Positions 28,207 to 35,914 of a stretch of DNA of 64,000 nucleotides are shown piece after piece; position 1 is the first letter of the stretch, and the number at the start of each line of letters is the position of its first letter. The notes beneath the pieces are model-generated. The model ran no database searches. It saw only the letters and a program-made list of their open reading frames with translations, and was not told the origin of the DNA. The DNA is from Bacteroidales bacterium UBA6366 (GTDB lineage: Bacteria > Bacteroidota > Bacteroidia > Bacteroidales > UBA932): contig DJRG01000042.1 of NCBI GenBank assembly GCA_002438845.1, forward strand, positions 1 to 64,000. Reading direction: 5' to 3'. The position numbers and the translations under genes are program-made.

Positions 28207-28224
28207 TTCCCTCAATTGAGGGAA
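28207..28224. promoter_or_regulatory. Perfect 18-bp palindrome at the tRNA-Ser transcription start
   Basis: TTCCCTCAATTGAGGGAA is fully self-complementary and lies between the -7 box (28227-28234) and the tRNA 5' end (28198). The predicted start of transcription falls inside it. It may be a protein-binding site or a processing hairpin of the tRNA leader. Confidence 0.6.
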
Positions 28225-28226
28225 TG

Positions 28227-28257
28227 CAAAGGTAAATAAAATTTTCTGTTCAGCAAA
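28227..28257 (-). promoter_or_regulatory. Promoter of tRNA-Ser
   Basis: On the minus strand TTTG (28257-28254), 19 bp spacer and TACCTTTG (28234-28227) match the Bacteroidetes consensus at every fixed position. It is 28 bp before the mature tRNA 5' end. Confidence 0.78.
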
Positions 28258-28361
28258 ATATGCGGAAACAATTTCGCAAAAAATCTCAAAACAAGGCATA
28301 GTTCCCGGCATATTCAGCCATCAAAGGAATGTCGCTTAGACTTGGCCAGCGACCAGAGGCG

Positions 28362-28994
28362 CTATTTGTCTTTCTTTTCCTCGGCACGGGTGAAGAAACG
28401 ATTCTGGAAAAGAATCAGATAGAAGGCTCCGACTGTGACGCAGCTGTCAGCGAAATTGAAGACAGGAGCGAAGAACAACAGACGGTCACCTCCCACAAAC
28501 GGAACCCAATCAGGCCAGAAGGTGTCGATCAAAGGAAAATAGAACATGTCCACCACACGGCCGAACATCAGCGGGGCGTAATCGAAAATCACTCCGTAGA
28601 AAAGGCTGTCGATGATGTTGCCGAAGGCCCCGGCCGTGATCAGCGTCAGACCTACAAGCACTCCGGTCGGAACTACCGGTTTGCCGTCCGGCAGAAGTGC
28701 AGGTTTGCCATCTGAATCCACAGACTTGCGTACAAGCGAAGCGATCCACCAACAGAGAACACCAGAAAGAGCGATCCTGAAGAAAGACAGCAGAAACTTG
28801 CCTACGGCACCGCCGAACTTCATTCCGAAAGCCATCCCTTCATTCTCTATGAAGAAAATCTGGAACCAGTTCCCGATGACACTGAAATGCTCACCTATCT
28901 GCATGTTCGTCTTGACCAGAATCTTGACGACCTGGTCAATGACGACAAGTACGACTCCCAGTATCAGGAGCTTCTTACCCTTGGAAATCTTCAC
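28362..28994 (-). CDS. lspA: Lipoprotein signal peptidase (signal peptidase II)
   Basis: 210 residues. It cleaves the signal peptide of lipid-modified prolipoproteins in the inner membrane, an essential step for the many lipoproteins in this window. The catalytic Asp pair is visible in GRVVDMFYFPL and FNFADSCVTVG. Membrane helices lie at about 8-27, 65-90, 108-130 and 180-200, with the conserved N-x-GMAFGM element (NEGMAFGM). A hydrophilic insert between helices two and three (VRKSVDSDGKPALLPDG) is usual for Bacteroidetes. The start is GTG, overlapping the TAG stop of the upstream dksA-like gene by one base (TAGTG), so translation is coupled. Third gene of ileS-dksA-lspA. Confidence 0.95.
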   Translation of the reverse strand: MKISKGKKLLILGVVLVVIDQVVKILVKTNMQIGEHFSVIGNWFQIFFIENEGMAFGMKFGGAVGKFLLSFFRIALSGVLCWWIASLVRKSVDSDGKPALLPDGKPVVPTGVLVGLTLITAGAFGNIIDSLFYGVIFDYAPLMFGRVVDMFYFPLIDTFWPDWVPFVGGDRLLFFAPVFNFADSCVTVGAFYLILFQNRFFTRAEEKKDK

Positions 28995-29425
28995 TAGTTC
29001 TGCCCTTTTTTAGCAAGCATCTCCTTGGCCTCGACAGTAAGCGTCGCATGAGGGACAAGACGGAGCCTCTCCTTAGGAATAAGCTTTCCGGTCTCCCGGC
29101 ATATTCCATAGGTCTTGTTCTCAATGCGCACGAGAGCGGCCTCAAGACTCTGGATGAACTTGTACTGCCTCTGCGCGAGCTGACTGGCCTCTTCCTTTGA
29201 CAGCTGATAGGCGCCGTCATCCTCCACCGTCTTGAAAGACGGAGTGGTGTCCTCGATGTCGTTGCTGCCATTGTGCATAATCACCCTACGCAGTGTGTTG
29301 TACTCTTTTCTTGCCTTGTCAAGCATATCATTGATGATGGTACGGAACTCCTCAAGTTCCTCATCACTGTAACGAACTTTCGTCGTCTCGGCGGGAGTCG
29401 CGTTGTCTTTGATCAACTCTGACAT
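28994..29425 (-). CDS. DksA/TraR-family regulator without a complete zinc finger
   Basis: 143 residues. A coiled-coil N-terminal half (residues about 20-100, EELEEFRTIINDMLDKARKEY and SQLAQRQYKFIQSLEAAL) precedes the C-terminal globular part TYGICRETGKLIPKERLRLVP. DksA proteins insert the coiled coil into the RNA polymerase secondary channel and modulate initiation. Here only one Cys remains of the usual four zinc ligands (C-R-E-T in place of C-x-x-C, and PHATL in place of the second pair), a state I believe is common in Bacteroidetes homologues. Located between ileS (26 bp) and lspA. Confidence 0.88.
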   Translation of the reverse strand: MSELIKDNATPAETTKVRYSDEELEEFRTIINDMLDKARKEYNTLRRVIMHNGSNDIEDTTPSFKTVEDDGAYQLSKEEASQLAQRQYKFIQSLEAALVRIENKTYGICRETGKLIPKERLRLVPHATLTVEAKEMLAKKGQN

Positions 29426-29451
29426 AGTGTAAACAATATTTAGGTCTAAAA

Positions 29452-32400
29452 TTATCTTGAAAGAACCATCTTGACAGATCCTTCATCCCACTCTACATCG
29501 GAAGCGCCTTCCGGAGCATCCTTGCCAAGCGTGACGGAAAGGGCAAGGGTCTGGGCGGATATGTAATCCTTATAGGCTTCAAGAGCGGCAGCGATGTCAT
29601 CATAGGCGGCGCCATCCGCGAAAATCTCGACATCAATCTTGTCCGTCACCCCGAACCCACTGTCCTTCCTCAGATTCTGGATCCTGTTGATGAGCTCACG
29701 AGCCACACCTTCCTTCTTCAGCTCATCAGAGATCTGAATATCAAGGGCTATGGTCAGCTGCCCCTCAGTGGCGACAAGCCAACCCGGCATGTCCTCGGAC
29801 GAAATCTCGTAGTCACCAGGCTTGAGTTCAACAACTCCGGAAGGAAGTTCCACTGAATATGCCAGCCCGGCGACCTCGGCGTTCTGTATGGCTGAGATCG
29901 TGGCTTGATCGAATCCGGCGAACGCACCCGCGATCTCCTTCATCTGCTTGCCATAGACTTTGCCGAGAGTCTTGAAGTTCGGCTTGATCTTCTTGGTGAT
30001 GATGCCGGTTGTGTCCGAGATGAACTCGGCCTCCTTGACATTCACCTCATTCAGGATAATGGACTTAACCTGCTCCAGTTGTTCCCTGACCTTAGCGGAG
30101 AGCACAGGGATGATGAGTTTCTGGAGCGGCTGGCGAACCTTGATGGAGACCTTGCGGCGAAGCGCCAGCACCATCGAGGTGGCCTTTTGAGCCAGATTCA
30201 TTCTCTCTTCGAGGTCCGTGTCTATGACAGTCTCGTCGCAAGACGGCATATTCACATAATGTACCGACTCCGCGCCGTCCGGAACAAGATCCAGATAGAG
30301 TCTGTCCATGTAGAACGGAGCGATCGGAGCGCCGAGCACGGCGACATCCACCAGCACTTCGTAAAGGGTCTGGTAAGCGGCGAGTTTGTCCTCATCCATC
30401 TTCCCTCCCCAGAAACGTTTCCTGTTCAGACGCACGTACCAGTTGCTCAGATCATCACAGACGAAATCCTGAATCAGACGGCCGGCGGCGGTGATGTCAT
30501 AATCCTCATAGGCAGCCACAGCCTTCTTTTTCAATGTGTTGAGCAGCGAGATGATCCAACGGTCGATCTCCGGTCTCTTTGAATATTCCACCTTCGCCGC
30601 TTTCGGATCAAAGCCATCAACATTGGCATAGAGGGCAAAGAATGAATATGTGTTATAAAGCGTCCCGAAGAATTTTCTGCGAACCTCATCCACACCTGCC
30701 TCATCAAACTTGAGGTTGTCCCAAGGCTGGGCGTTGGTCAGCATGTACCACCTGAGGGCGTCGGCCCCGTACTTGTCCAGTTCCTCGAACGGATCCACCG
30801 CATTGCCAAGACGCTTGCTCATCTTGTTGCCGTTCTTGTCCAGAACCAAGCCGTTGGAAATAACTGTCTTGTAGGCAGGGGTTCCGCTGATCATCGTGTG
30901 GATGGCGTGAAGAGTGTAGAACCAGCCTCTTGTCTGGTCAACACCCTCGGCGATGAAGTCAGCCGTGCAGCCGAACTTCGGAGAGTTCAGGCCACGAAGT
31001 CCCTCCTGGGCATAAGGCATCGCGCCGGAGTCGAACCAAACATCGATCAAGTCGGTCTCACGGGTCATCTTCTTGCCGGAAGGGCTGACAAGGAATATGT
31101 TATCGACATAAGGCCTGTGGAGATCAATCTTATCGTAATTCTCTTTGCTCATATCCTTAGGGTCGAATCCCTTGTCCTTGAACGGATTGCTCGTCATGAA
31201 TCCAGCCTCCACAGCCTTGTCGATCTCGGCGTAGAGCTGGGCGATCGTGCCGATGCAGATCTCCTCCTTGCCGTCCTCGGTGCGCCAGATCGGGAGCGGA
31301 GTGCCCCAGAAGCGGCTGCGGCTCAGGTTCCAGTCCTGGATGTTCTCAAGCCACTGGCCGAAACGGCCTGTACCCGTGGATTCAGGCTTCCAGGTTATGG
31401 TCTTGTTCAGTGCGACCATCTCGTCCTTCACAGCCGTGGTCTTGATGAACCAAGCGTCAAGAGGATAATAAAGGACAGGCTTGTCGGTCCTCCAGCTGTG
31501 AGGATAGCTGTGGGTCTGCTTCTGGATCCTGAACACCCTGCCATCCTCTTTCATCATCATGCAGAGATCAACATCAAGAGTAGGGGCATCGGCAGGAAGA
31601 GAGTCATCGAAAGCGTTCTTCACGTAGCGGCCGGCATATTCCTTATAAGAAGGGTCGACGTGTGTGCGGACATATTCAGGATCAAGATCCTCGACCGGGT
31701 AGAAGCGCCCGTCGTGATCCACCTGTGCCTGACGCTTGCCGTCCTTGTCAAGGACCATCATTCCCGGCACTCCGAAGTTGGCGGCGACCTTCTTGTCGTC
31801 TGCTCCGAAAGTCGGGGCGATGTGGACAATGCCGGTACCGTCCTCGGTCGTGACATAGTCCCCGGAGATCACCCTGAACGGCTCGCCCTCCTCAACCGGT
31901 TTGAACCAAGGAATCAGCTGCTTGTAACGGATTCCGACAAGGTCTGCACCCTTGAATGAGCCTTCAAGCACCTTGTAAGGCACGAGTTTGTCACCAGGCT
32001 TGTAACTCTCAAGCGGAATGTCAGCGGCCTTAGGATTGAACCAAGCACCCACCAAGTCCTTGGCCAACACGTAGATGGCCTCCTTTCCCGTGTAAGGGTT
32101 GAAGGAAAGGACACGGACATATTCATACTTAGGTCCCACGCAGAGCGCGGTGTTTGAAGGGAGTGTCCACGGGGTTGTGGTCCAGGCGAGGAAATAGACC
32201 GGGAAAGCCTCCGTCCCGAAGAGAGGCTGCGACTTTCCGTCCTTGATGACCTCGAACTGCACGGTTGCCGTCGTGTCGGTAACGTCCTTGTAGCAGCCTG
32301 GCTGGTTCAGCTCATGCGAACTGAGACCGGTGCCATCGGAAGGTGAATATGGCTGAATGGAGTACCCTTTGTAGAGTAGTCCTTTGTCGTAAATCTTCTT

Positions 32401-32889
32401 CAACAGGTACCAAAGGGTCTCGATGTAGCGGTTGTCGTAGGTGATGTACGGATCGTTCATGTCAACCCAGTAGCCGACACGCTCGGTCATGTTCACCCAT
32501 TCCGCCGTGTACTTCATCACCTCACTGCGGCAGGTCTTGTTGTATTCCTCAACGGAAATCTTCGTTCCGATGTCGTCCTTATGTATGCCCAGTTTCTTTT
32601 CCACTCCGATCTCCACCGGAAGTCCGTGGGTGTCCCATCCGGCGCGGCGGTTCACCTTGTACCCGGACTGGGTCTTGAATCGGCAGATCGCGTCCTTGAT
32701 GGAGCGTGCCATAACGTGATGGATTCCCGGCTTGCCGTTGGCGGAAGGTGGTCCCTCGAAGAATATGAACTCAGGTGCCCCCTCCCTGACCTCAAGGGAT
32801 TTCTCGAACGCGTGATTCTTTTTCCACCTGTCGAGAACCTCATTCCCGACAGAAACCAGATCAAGGCCTTTGTACTCTTTGAATGTCAT
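29452..32889 (-). CDS. ileS: Isoleucyl-tRNA synthetase (IleRS2 / eukaryote-like type)
   Basis: 1145 residues from the ATG at 32889 (MTFKEYKGLDL); the open frame to 32982 runs through the promoter region and is not used. Charges tRNA-Ile with isoleucine. The Rossmann domain has the signature PPSANGKPGIHHVMAR; the HIGH motif therefore reads Gly55-Ile-His-His58 instead of HxGH. The KMSKR loop is intact (Lys689, NKMSKRLGN). The editing CP1 domain follows residue 170 (TTTPWTLPSNTALCV). The length, the motif and the lack of a C-terminal zinc finger place it in the IleRS2 class. First gene of ileS-dksA-lspA, divergent from cvpA. Confidence 0.96.
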   Translation of the reverse strand: MTFKEYKGLDLVSVGNEVLDRWKKNHAFEKSLEVREGAPEFIFFEGPPSANGKPGIHHVMARSIKDAICRFKTQSGYKVNRRAGWDTHGLPVEIGVEKKLGIHKDDIGTKISVEEYNKTCRSEVMKYTAEWVNMTERVGYWVDMNDPYITYDNRYIETLWYLLKKIYDKGLLYKGYSIQPYSPSDGTGLSSHELNQPGCYKDVTDTTATVQFEVIKDGKSQPLFGTEAFPVYFLAWTTTPWTLPSNTALCVGPKYEYVRVLSFNPYTGKEAIYVLAKDLVGAWFNPKAADIPLESYKPGDKLVPYKVLEGSFKGADLVGIRYKQLIPWFKPVEEGEPFRVISGDYVTTEDGTGIVHIAPTFGADDKKVAANFGVPGMMVLDKDGKRQAQVDHDGRFYPVEDLDPEYVRTHVDPSYKEYAGRYVKNAFDDSLPADAPTLDVDLCMMMKEDGRVFRIQKQTHSYPHSWRTDKPVLYYPLDAWFIKTTAVKDEMVALNKTITWKPESTGTGRFGQWLENIQDWNLSRSRFWGTPLPIWRTEDGKEEICIGTIAQLYAEIDKAVEAGFMTSNPFKDKGFDPKDMSKENYDKIDLHRPYVDNIFLVSPSGKKMTRETDLIDVWFDSGAMPYAQEGLRGLNSPKFGCTADFIAEGVDQTRGWFYTLHAIHTMISGTPAYKTVISNGLVLDKNGNKMSKRLGNAVDPFEELDKYGADALRWYMLTNAQPWDNLKFDEAGVDEVRRKFFGTLYNTYSFFALYANVDGFDPKAAKVEYSKRPEIDRWIISLLNTLKKKAVAAYEDYDITAAGRLIQDFVCDDLSNWYVRLNRKRFWGGKMDEDKLAAYQTLYEVLVDVAVLGAPIAPFYMDRLYLDLVPDGAESVHYVNMPSCDETVIDTDLEERMNLAQKATSMVLALRRKVSIKVRQPLQKLIIPVLSAKVREQLEQVKSIILNEVNVKEAEFISDTTGIITKKIKPNFKTLGKVYGKQMKEIAGAFAGFDQATISAIQNAEVAGLAYSVELPSGVVELKPGDYEISSEDMPGWLVATEGQLTIALDIQISDELKKEGVARELINRIQNLRKDSGFGVTDKIDVEIFADGAAYDDIAAALEAYKDYISAQTLALSVTLGKDAPEGASDVEWDEGSVKMVLSR

Positions 32890-32908
32890 AATTTTCTTTC
32901 TATTTTTG
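32878..32908 (+). promoter_or_regulatory. Promoter of cvpA-tsaB-rpiB-truB
   Basis: TTTG (32878-32881), 19 bp spacer and TATTTTTG (32901-32908) match the Bacteroidetes consensus exactly. The -33 box overlaps the first codons of ileS on the other strand, so the two divergent promoters cross over. Leader about 80 nt. Confidence 0.7.
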
Positions 32909-32951
32909 CATCCGAAAAAGCACGAATCCTCTCCGGACGCATTCAAGTCTG

Positions 32952-32983
32952 CAAAGATAGTGATTTCCGTGTTTTTTATCAAA
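32952..32983 (-). promoter_or_regulatory. Promoter of ileS-dksA-lspA
   Basis: On the minus strand TTTG (32983-32980), 20 bp spacer and TATCTTTG (32959-32952) match the Bacteroidetes consensus; the leader to the ileS ATG is about 55 nt. No T-box is expected in this phylum and none is evident. Confidence 0.7.
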
Positions 32984-32993
32984 TAGGTAGTAG

Positions 32994-33488
32994 ATGAATG
33001 TAATAGACATCATAATCCTTCTTTGCTGTGTGCCAGCCATATTCCGTGGCGTCACCAAAGGATTCATCGCCCAGGCGGCCGCCCTTGTGGCCTTGGTGCT
33101 TGGCGCATGGATGTCCTTTCATTTTTCCGGTGTGGTCGTGGAATGGCTCAAACCGGCGATGGACTTTTCTCCCGCAGTGCTTCAGGCGATAGCCTTCACA
33201 CTCATCCTGCTTGCCGTTTTCTTCGCCCTCACACTGGCCGGGAAAATGTTGGAAGGCATCGTGAAAATCGTGATGTTAGGGTGGCTGAACAAGCTTCTCG
33301 GGGTGGTCTTCGCCCTCTTGAAAGTCATTCTCACGATAGGTTTGCTCATCCTACTTTTTGATTCCGTCGCCAAGGCGCTTGAGATTGATTGTTCGAAGAC
33401 AATAGGCGAATCCCTTTTCTACACTCCGATCAAGGATTTCGCCGATGTCTTCTTCCCTTACATGAAAGAATTGATATTCAACAAATAA
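32994..33488 (+). CDS. CvpA-family inner-membrane protein
   Basis: 164 residues with four predicted membrane helices (about 4-20, 28-50, 62-85 and 100-122). It starts with the CvpA pattern MNVIDIIILLCCVPAIFRGVTKG. CvpA was named for colicin V production in E. coli; its molecular role is unresolved and has been linked to envelope integrity. First gene of a four-gene operon; its TAA overlaps the next ATG (TAATG). Confidence 0.9.
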   Translation: MNVIDIIILLCCVPAIFRGVTKGFIAQAAALVALVLGAWMSFHFSGVVVEWLKPAMDFSPAVLQAIAFTLILLAVFFALTLAGKMLEGIVKIVMLGWLNKLLGVVFALLKVILTIGLLILLFDSVAKALEIDCSKTIGESLFYTPIKDFADVFFPYMKELIFNK

Positions 33489-34180
33489 TGAATAGAGTAA
33501 TCCTAATAGAGACATCCACTTCCATTTGCTCCACAGCCCTTGTGGAAGACGGGACGGTTGTATGCGAGAGGATCAGTGACGAGCCAAGGGCGCACGCCTC
33601 GAAGACAGCGCTGTTCGTCAGCGAGATGCTCTCCGAAAAAGGGCTGAAAGTCTCTGATTGCGATGCGGTGGCCGTCAGCAAGGGGCCAGGATCCTATACC
33701 GGACTTAGGGTCGGAGTATCGACCGCCAAAGGACTCTGTTTCGGGGCCGGAATCCCGATGATCTCCGTCGGAACGCTTGACACCCTCGCCTGGCAGGCAT
33801 TGGACGGGAATATGCTCCCGAAGGGCTGCCGCTACATCATTCCTATGATTGACGCCCGAAGGATGGAGGTCTACACGGGGATATTCACTCCTGACGGCAG
33901 GCAGGTCTCCCCCACCGTGGCGCAGATAATTGACGCGGAATCGTTCAAGGCACAGCTTGAGGAAGGCCCCGTACTTTTCATAGGTGACGGTGCCGACAAA
34001 TGCAAGGTCACCATAACCAGCCCTAACGCCCATTTCATCCAATGCTGCCCGAAAGCGGCGTCAATGGCACGTCCTGCCACAGAAGCCCTGATCGGGAAAA
34101 GGTTCGAGGACGTGGCCTATTTCGAGCCGTTCTACCTCAAGGAGTTCATCACTACATTAAGCAAGAAAAAGATTATTTAA
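33488..34180 (+). CDS. tsaB: tRNA t6A modification protein TsaB
   Basis: 230 residues from the ATG at 33488, which overlaps the cvpA stop by one base. TsaB is the actin-like-fold partner of TsaD in making N6-threonylcarbamoyl-adenosine at position 37 of ANN-decoding tRNAs. Visible motifs: VILIETSTSICSTALVEDG at the start (phosphate-1-like), then GPGSYTGLRVGVSTAKGL (residues about 70-87), typical of TsaB/YeaZ. The C-terminal half ends PFYLKEFITT. Cytoplasmic. Confidence 0.95.
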   Translation: MNRVILIETSTSICSTALVEDGTVVCERISDEPRAHASKTALFVSEMLSEKGLKVSDCDAVAVSKGPGSYTGLRVGVSTAKGLCFGAGIPMISVGTLDTLAWQALDGNMLPKGCRYIIPMIDARRMEVYTGIFTPDGRQVSPTVAQIIDAESFKAQLEEGPVLFIGDGADKCKVTITSPNAHFIQCCPKAASMARPATEALIGKRFEDVAYFEPFYLKEFITTLSKKKII

Positions 34181-34193
34181 ATTATTGAATATT

Positions 34194-34628
34194 ATGAAAT
34201 TCGGTGTTGCCAGCGATCACGCTGGATTCGAGTACAAGCAAAAGATAGCCGCCTTGCTCAGAAAGAAGGGCTACGAGGTCGTTGATTATGGAACATATTC
34301 AGAGGAAAGTTGCGACTACTCTGATTTCGGCCACGCTCTCGGCTCGGCCATCGACAATGGTGACGTTGACCTGGGAGTGGCGTTCTGCGGGTCCGGGAAC
34401 GGAATCTCAATGACGCTTAACAAGCATCAGAAAGTTCGCGCGGCCCTTTGCTGGGGGACCGAGCTGGCACGTCTGGCCAAGGCCCACAACAACGCCAACG
34501 TGCTCGTCATGCCGGCACGGTTCATTTCATACCAGATGGCGACCACGATCCTTAACAAGTGGCTGACCACCGAATTCGAGGGTGGCAGGCACGAGCGCCG
34601 CATCGAGAAGATTCCGCTTTGCAAATAA
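34194..34628 (+). CDS. rpiB: Ribose-5-phosphate isomerase B
   Basis: 144 residues from the ATG at 34194 (MKFGVASDHAGFEYK). Interconverts ribose-5-phosphate and ribulose-5-phosphate in the pentose phosphate pathway. The active-site elements of the LacAB/RpiB family are present: SDHAG near the N-terminus, the catalytic Cys in FCGSGNGISM (about residue 65), and the HNNANVLVMPARF segment. A 13 bp gap separates it from tsaB. Confidence 0.95.
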   Translation: MKFGVASDHAGFEYKQKIAALLRKKGYEVVDYGTYSEESCDYSDFGHALGSAIDNGDVDLGVAFCGSGNGISMTLNKHQKVRAALCWGTELARLAKAHNNANVLVMPARFISYQMATTILNKWLTTEFEGGRHERRIEKIPLCK

Positions 34629-34636
34629 GCAGGCCC

Positions 34637-35524
34637 TTGGAAATAAAAGCATTAATAGCGGACAGGAATTTTCTTCCGGGCAATTCCCGGCTCTCGGAGA
34701 GCATCGAGGACTACCCGGAAGGGATTATCATCCCCATCGACAAGCCTTACAGATGGACCTCCGCCGATGTCATCCGCAAGGTAAAGTGGGCGGCATGCAG
34801 GCATTTCCACAAGAAAAACCTGAAGGTCGGGCATGCGGGCACTCTTGATCCGTTGGCGACCGGCGTGTTGCTCGTCTGCATCGGGAAGGCCACCAAACTG
34901 GCGGAGACCCTTCAGAAAGAGGGTAAGGAATATCTCGCCGGCGTCTCATTCGGAGCCACGACCCCATCCTACGACCTGGAAAAGGCCATTGACAAGGAAT
35001 ATCCCACCGACAGCGTCACTGAGGAGTCAATCCGCAGCGTGCTGCCACGGTTCCTTGGAGAACAGGAACAGATCGCTCCTTTGTTCTCAGCCAAGTCGGT
35101 CGACGGTGTCAGGGCCTACGAGCTCGCCAGAAAGCAGTACAAGGAAGCTCATAAAGAGAAAACTGATGTCATGACGGACTTCGACCACACGGTGGCCGAG
35201 ACGCTCAACAAGCAGGTGATCAACATTTTCGAAATAGAACTCGTGTCGTTCCACCACGAGGGGAAAGAGACAATGCCGGAAATCTATGATAAAGACTTAA
35301 GGCCCAACCCTCGGATCAACGTCATCGACACTTCAGAGAAACATTTTCCTCTCGCCGAGATCAGGATTGCCTGCAGCAAAGGCACCTACATCAGGGCTTT
35401 GGCCAGAGACTTGGGCGAAGCACTGGGATCCGGAGCCCATCTGAATTCCTTAAGGCGGACCGCCTCCGGAGGGTTCACAGTAGATTCCGCACTGTCAGTC
35501 AAGATGATAGATACTATTCTTTGA
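34637..35524 (+). CDS. truB: tRNA pseudouridine-55 synthase
   Basis: 295 residues if the TTG at 34637 is the start (LEIKALIADRN); no in-frame ATG exists before the conserved IIIPIDKPYRWTSADVI, so the gene must use a non-ATG start. The only other choice, GTG at 34559, overlaps rpiB by 70 bp. TruB makes pseudouridine at position 55 in the T-loop of tRNAs. The catalytic Asp lies in GHAGTLDPLATGVL; the downstream ISFGATTP-like VSFGATTPSYD and SKGTYIRALARDLG elements are also conserved. Last gene of the operon; its 3' end overlaps the convergent lipoprotein gene by 30 bp. Confidence 0.92.
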   Translation: MEIKALIADRNFLPGNSRLSESIEDYPEGIIIPIDKPYRWTSADVIRKVKWAACRHFHKKNLKVGHAGTLDPLATGVLLVCIGKATKLAETLQKEGKEYLAGVSFGATTPSYDLEKAIDKEYPTDSVTEESIRSVLPRFLGEQEQIAPLFSAKSVDGVRAYELARKQYKEAHKEKTDVMTDFDHTVAETLNKQVINIFEIELVSFHHEGKETMPEIYDKDLRPNPRINVIDTSEKHFPLAEIRIACSKGTYIRALARDLGEALGSGAHLNSLRRTASGGFTVDSALSVKMIDTIL

Positions 35525-35902
35525 GACTTCCACAACTCCCTTGACCTTGCTGAAATACTTCGCGCTCTCTTCAAGAGTCTTACCGTCTGGAATCCTGACT
35601 GTCAAGGCGTTTATTATACTATAGTCATAAAGGATCTCTGCGCCTGATTTCACGACAGCTTTTTTGAGCGGTCCTATGCCGACACCTTCGTCATAATAGA
35701 TGATCAAAGTGTTAGGGGAATATGCCAGCCCAGCCTGACGAGGCCTTATCGGAGGCATGTTACCTACAGCAGGAATGTCCGGGGAATCATAGGAATCGAC
35801 CCTGGCCAACTGCTTCTCCGTACGGCTGATCGTGCTGCAACCGCATGCCATGCCGATGGCCGCCGCCAGAACAAACGATGTGTCTATAACCTGTCTTGTC
35901 AT
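35495..35902 (-). CDS. Small lipoprotein with protease-prodomain-like domain
   Basis: 135 residues. Signal with lipobox GMACGC (Cys about 21-22). Residues about 62-132 read like the N-terminal prodomain of fervidolysin/subtilisin-type proteases: LIIYYDEGVGIGPLKKAVVK, EILYDYSIINALTVRIPDG and KYFSKVKGVVEVSKNSIYHLD, which matches the beta-alpha-beta pattern with a closing 'VxxVE' strand. No protease domain follows and none is encoded nearby. It starts 12 bp after apbE and is likely co-transcribed. It may be a periplasmic or surface protease inhibitor or chaperone; this is inference from fold resemblance. Confidence 0.7.
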   Translation of the reverse strand: MTRQVIDTSFVLAAAIGMACGCSTISRTEKQLARVDSYDSPDIPAVGNMPPIRPRQAGLAYSPNTLIIYYDEGVGIGPLKKAVVKSGAEILYDYSIINALTVRIPDGKTLEESAKYFSKVKGVVEVSKNSIYHLD

Positions 35903-35914
35903 ACCGCAAAAAAA

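Noticed and set aside
30898..31959. 353-codon open frame on the plus strand
   Set aside because: Antisense to ileS, whose catalytic and editing motifs are unambiguous.
32890..32982. N-terminal extension of ileS
   Set aside because: It runs through both divergent promoters; the ATG at 32889 fits IleRS2 lengths.
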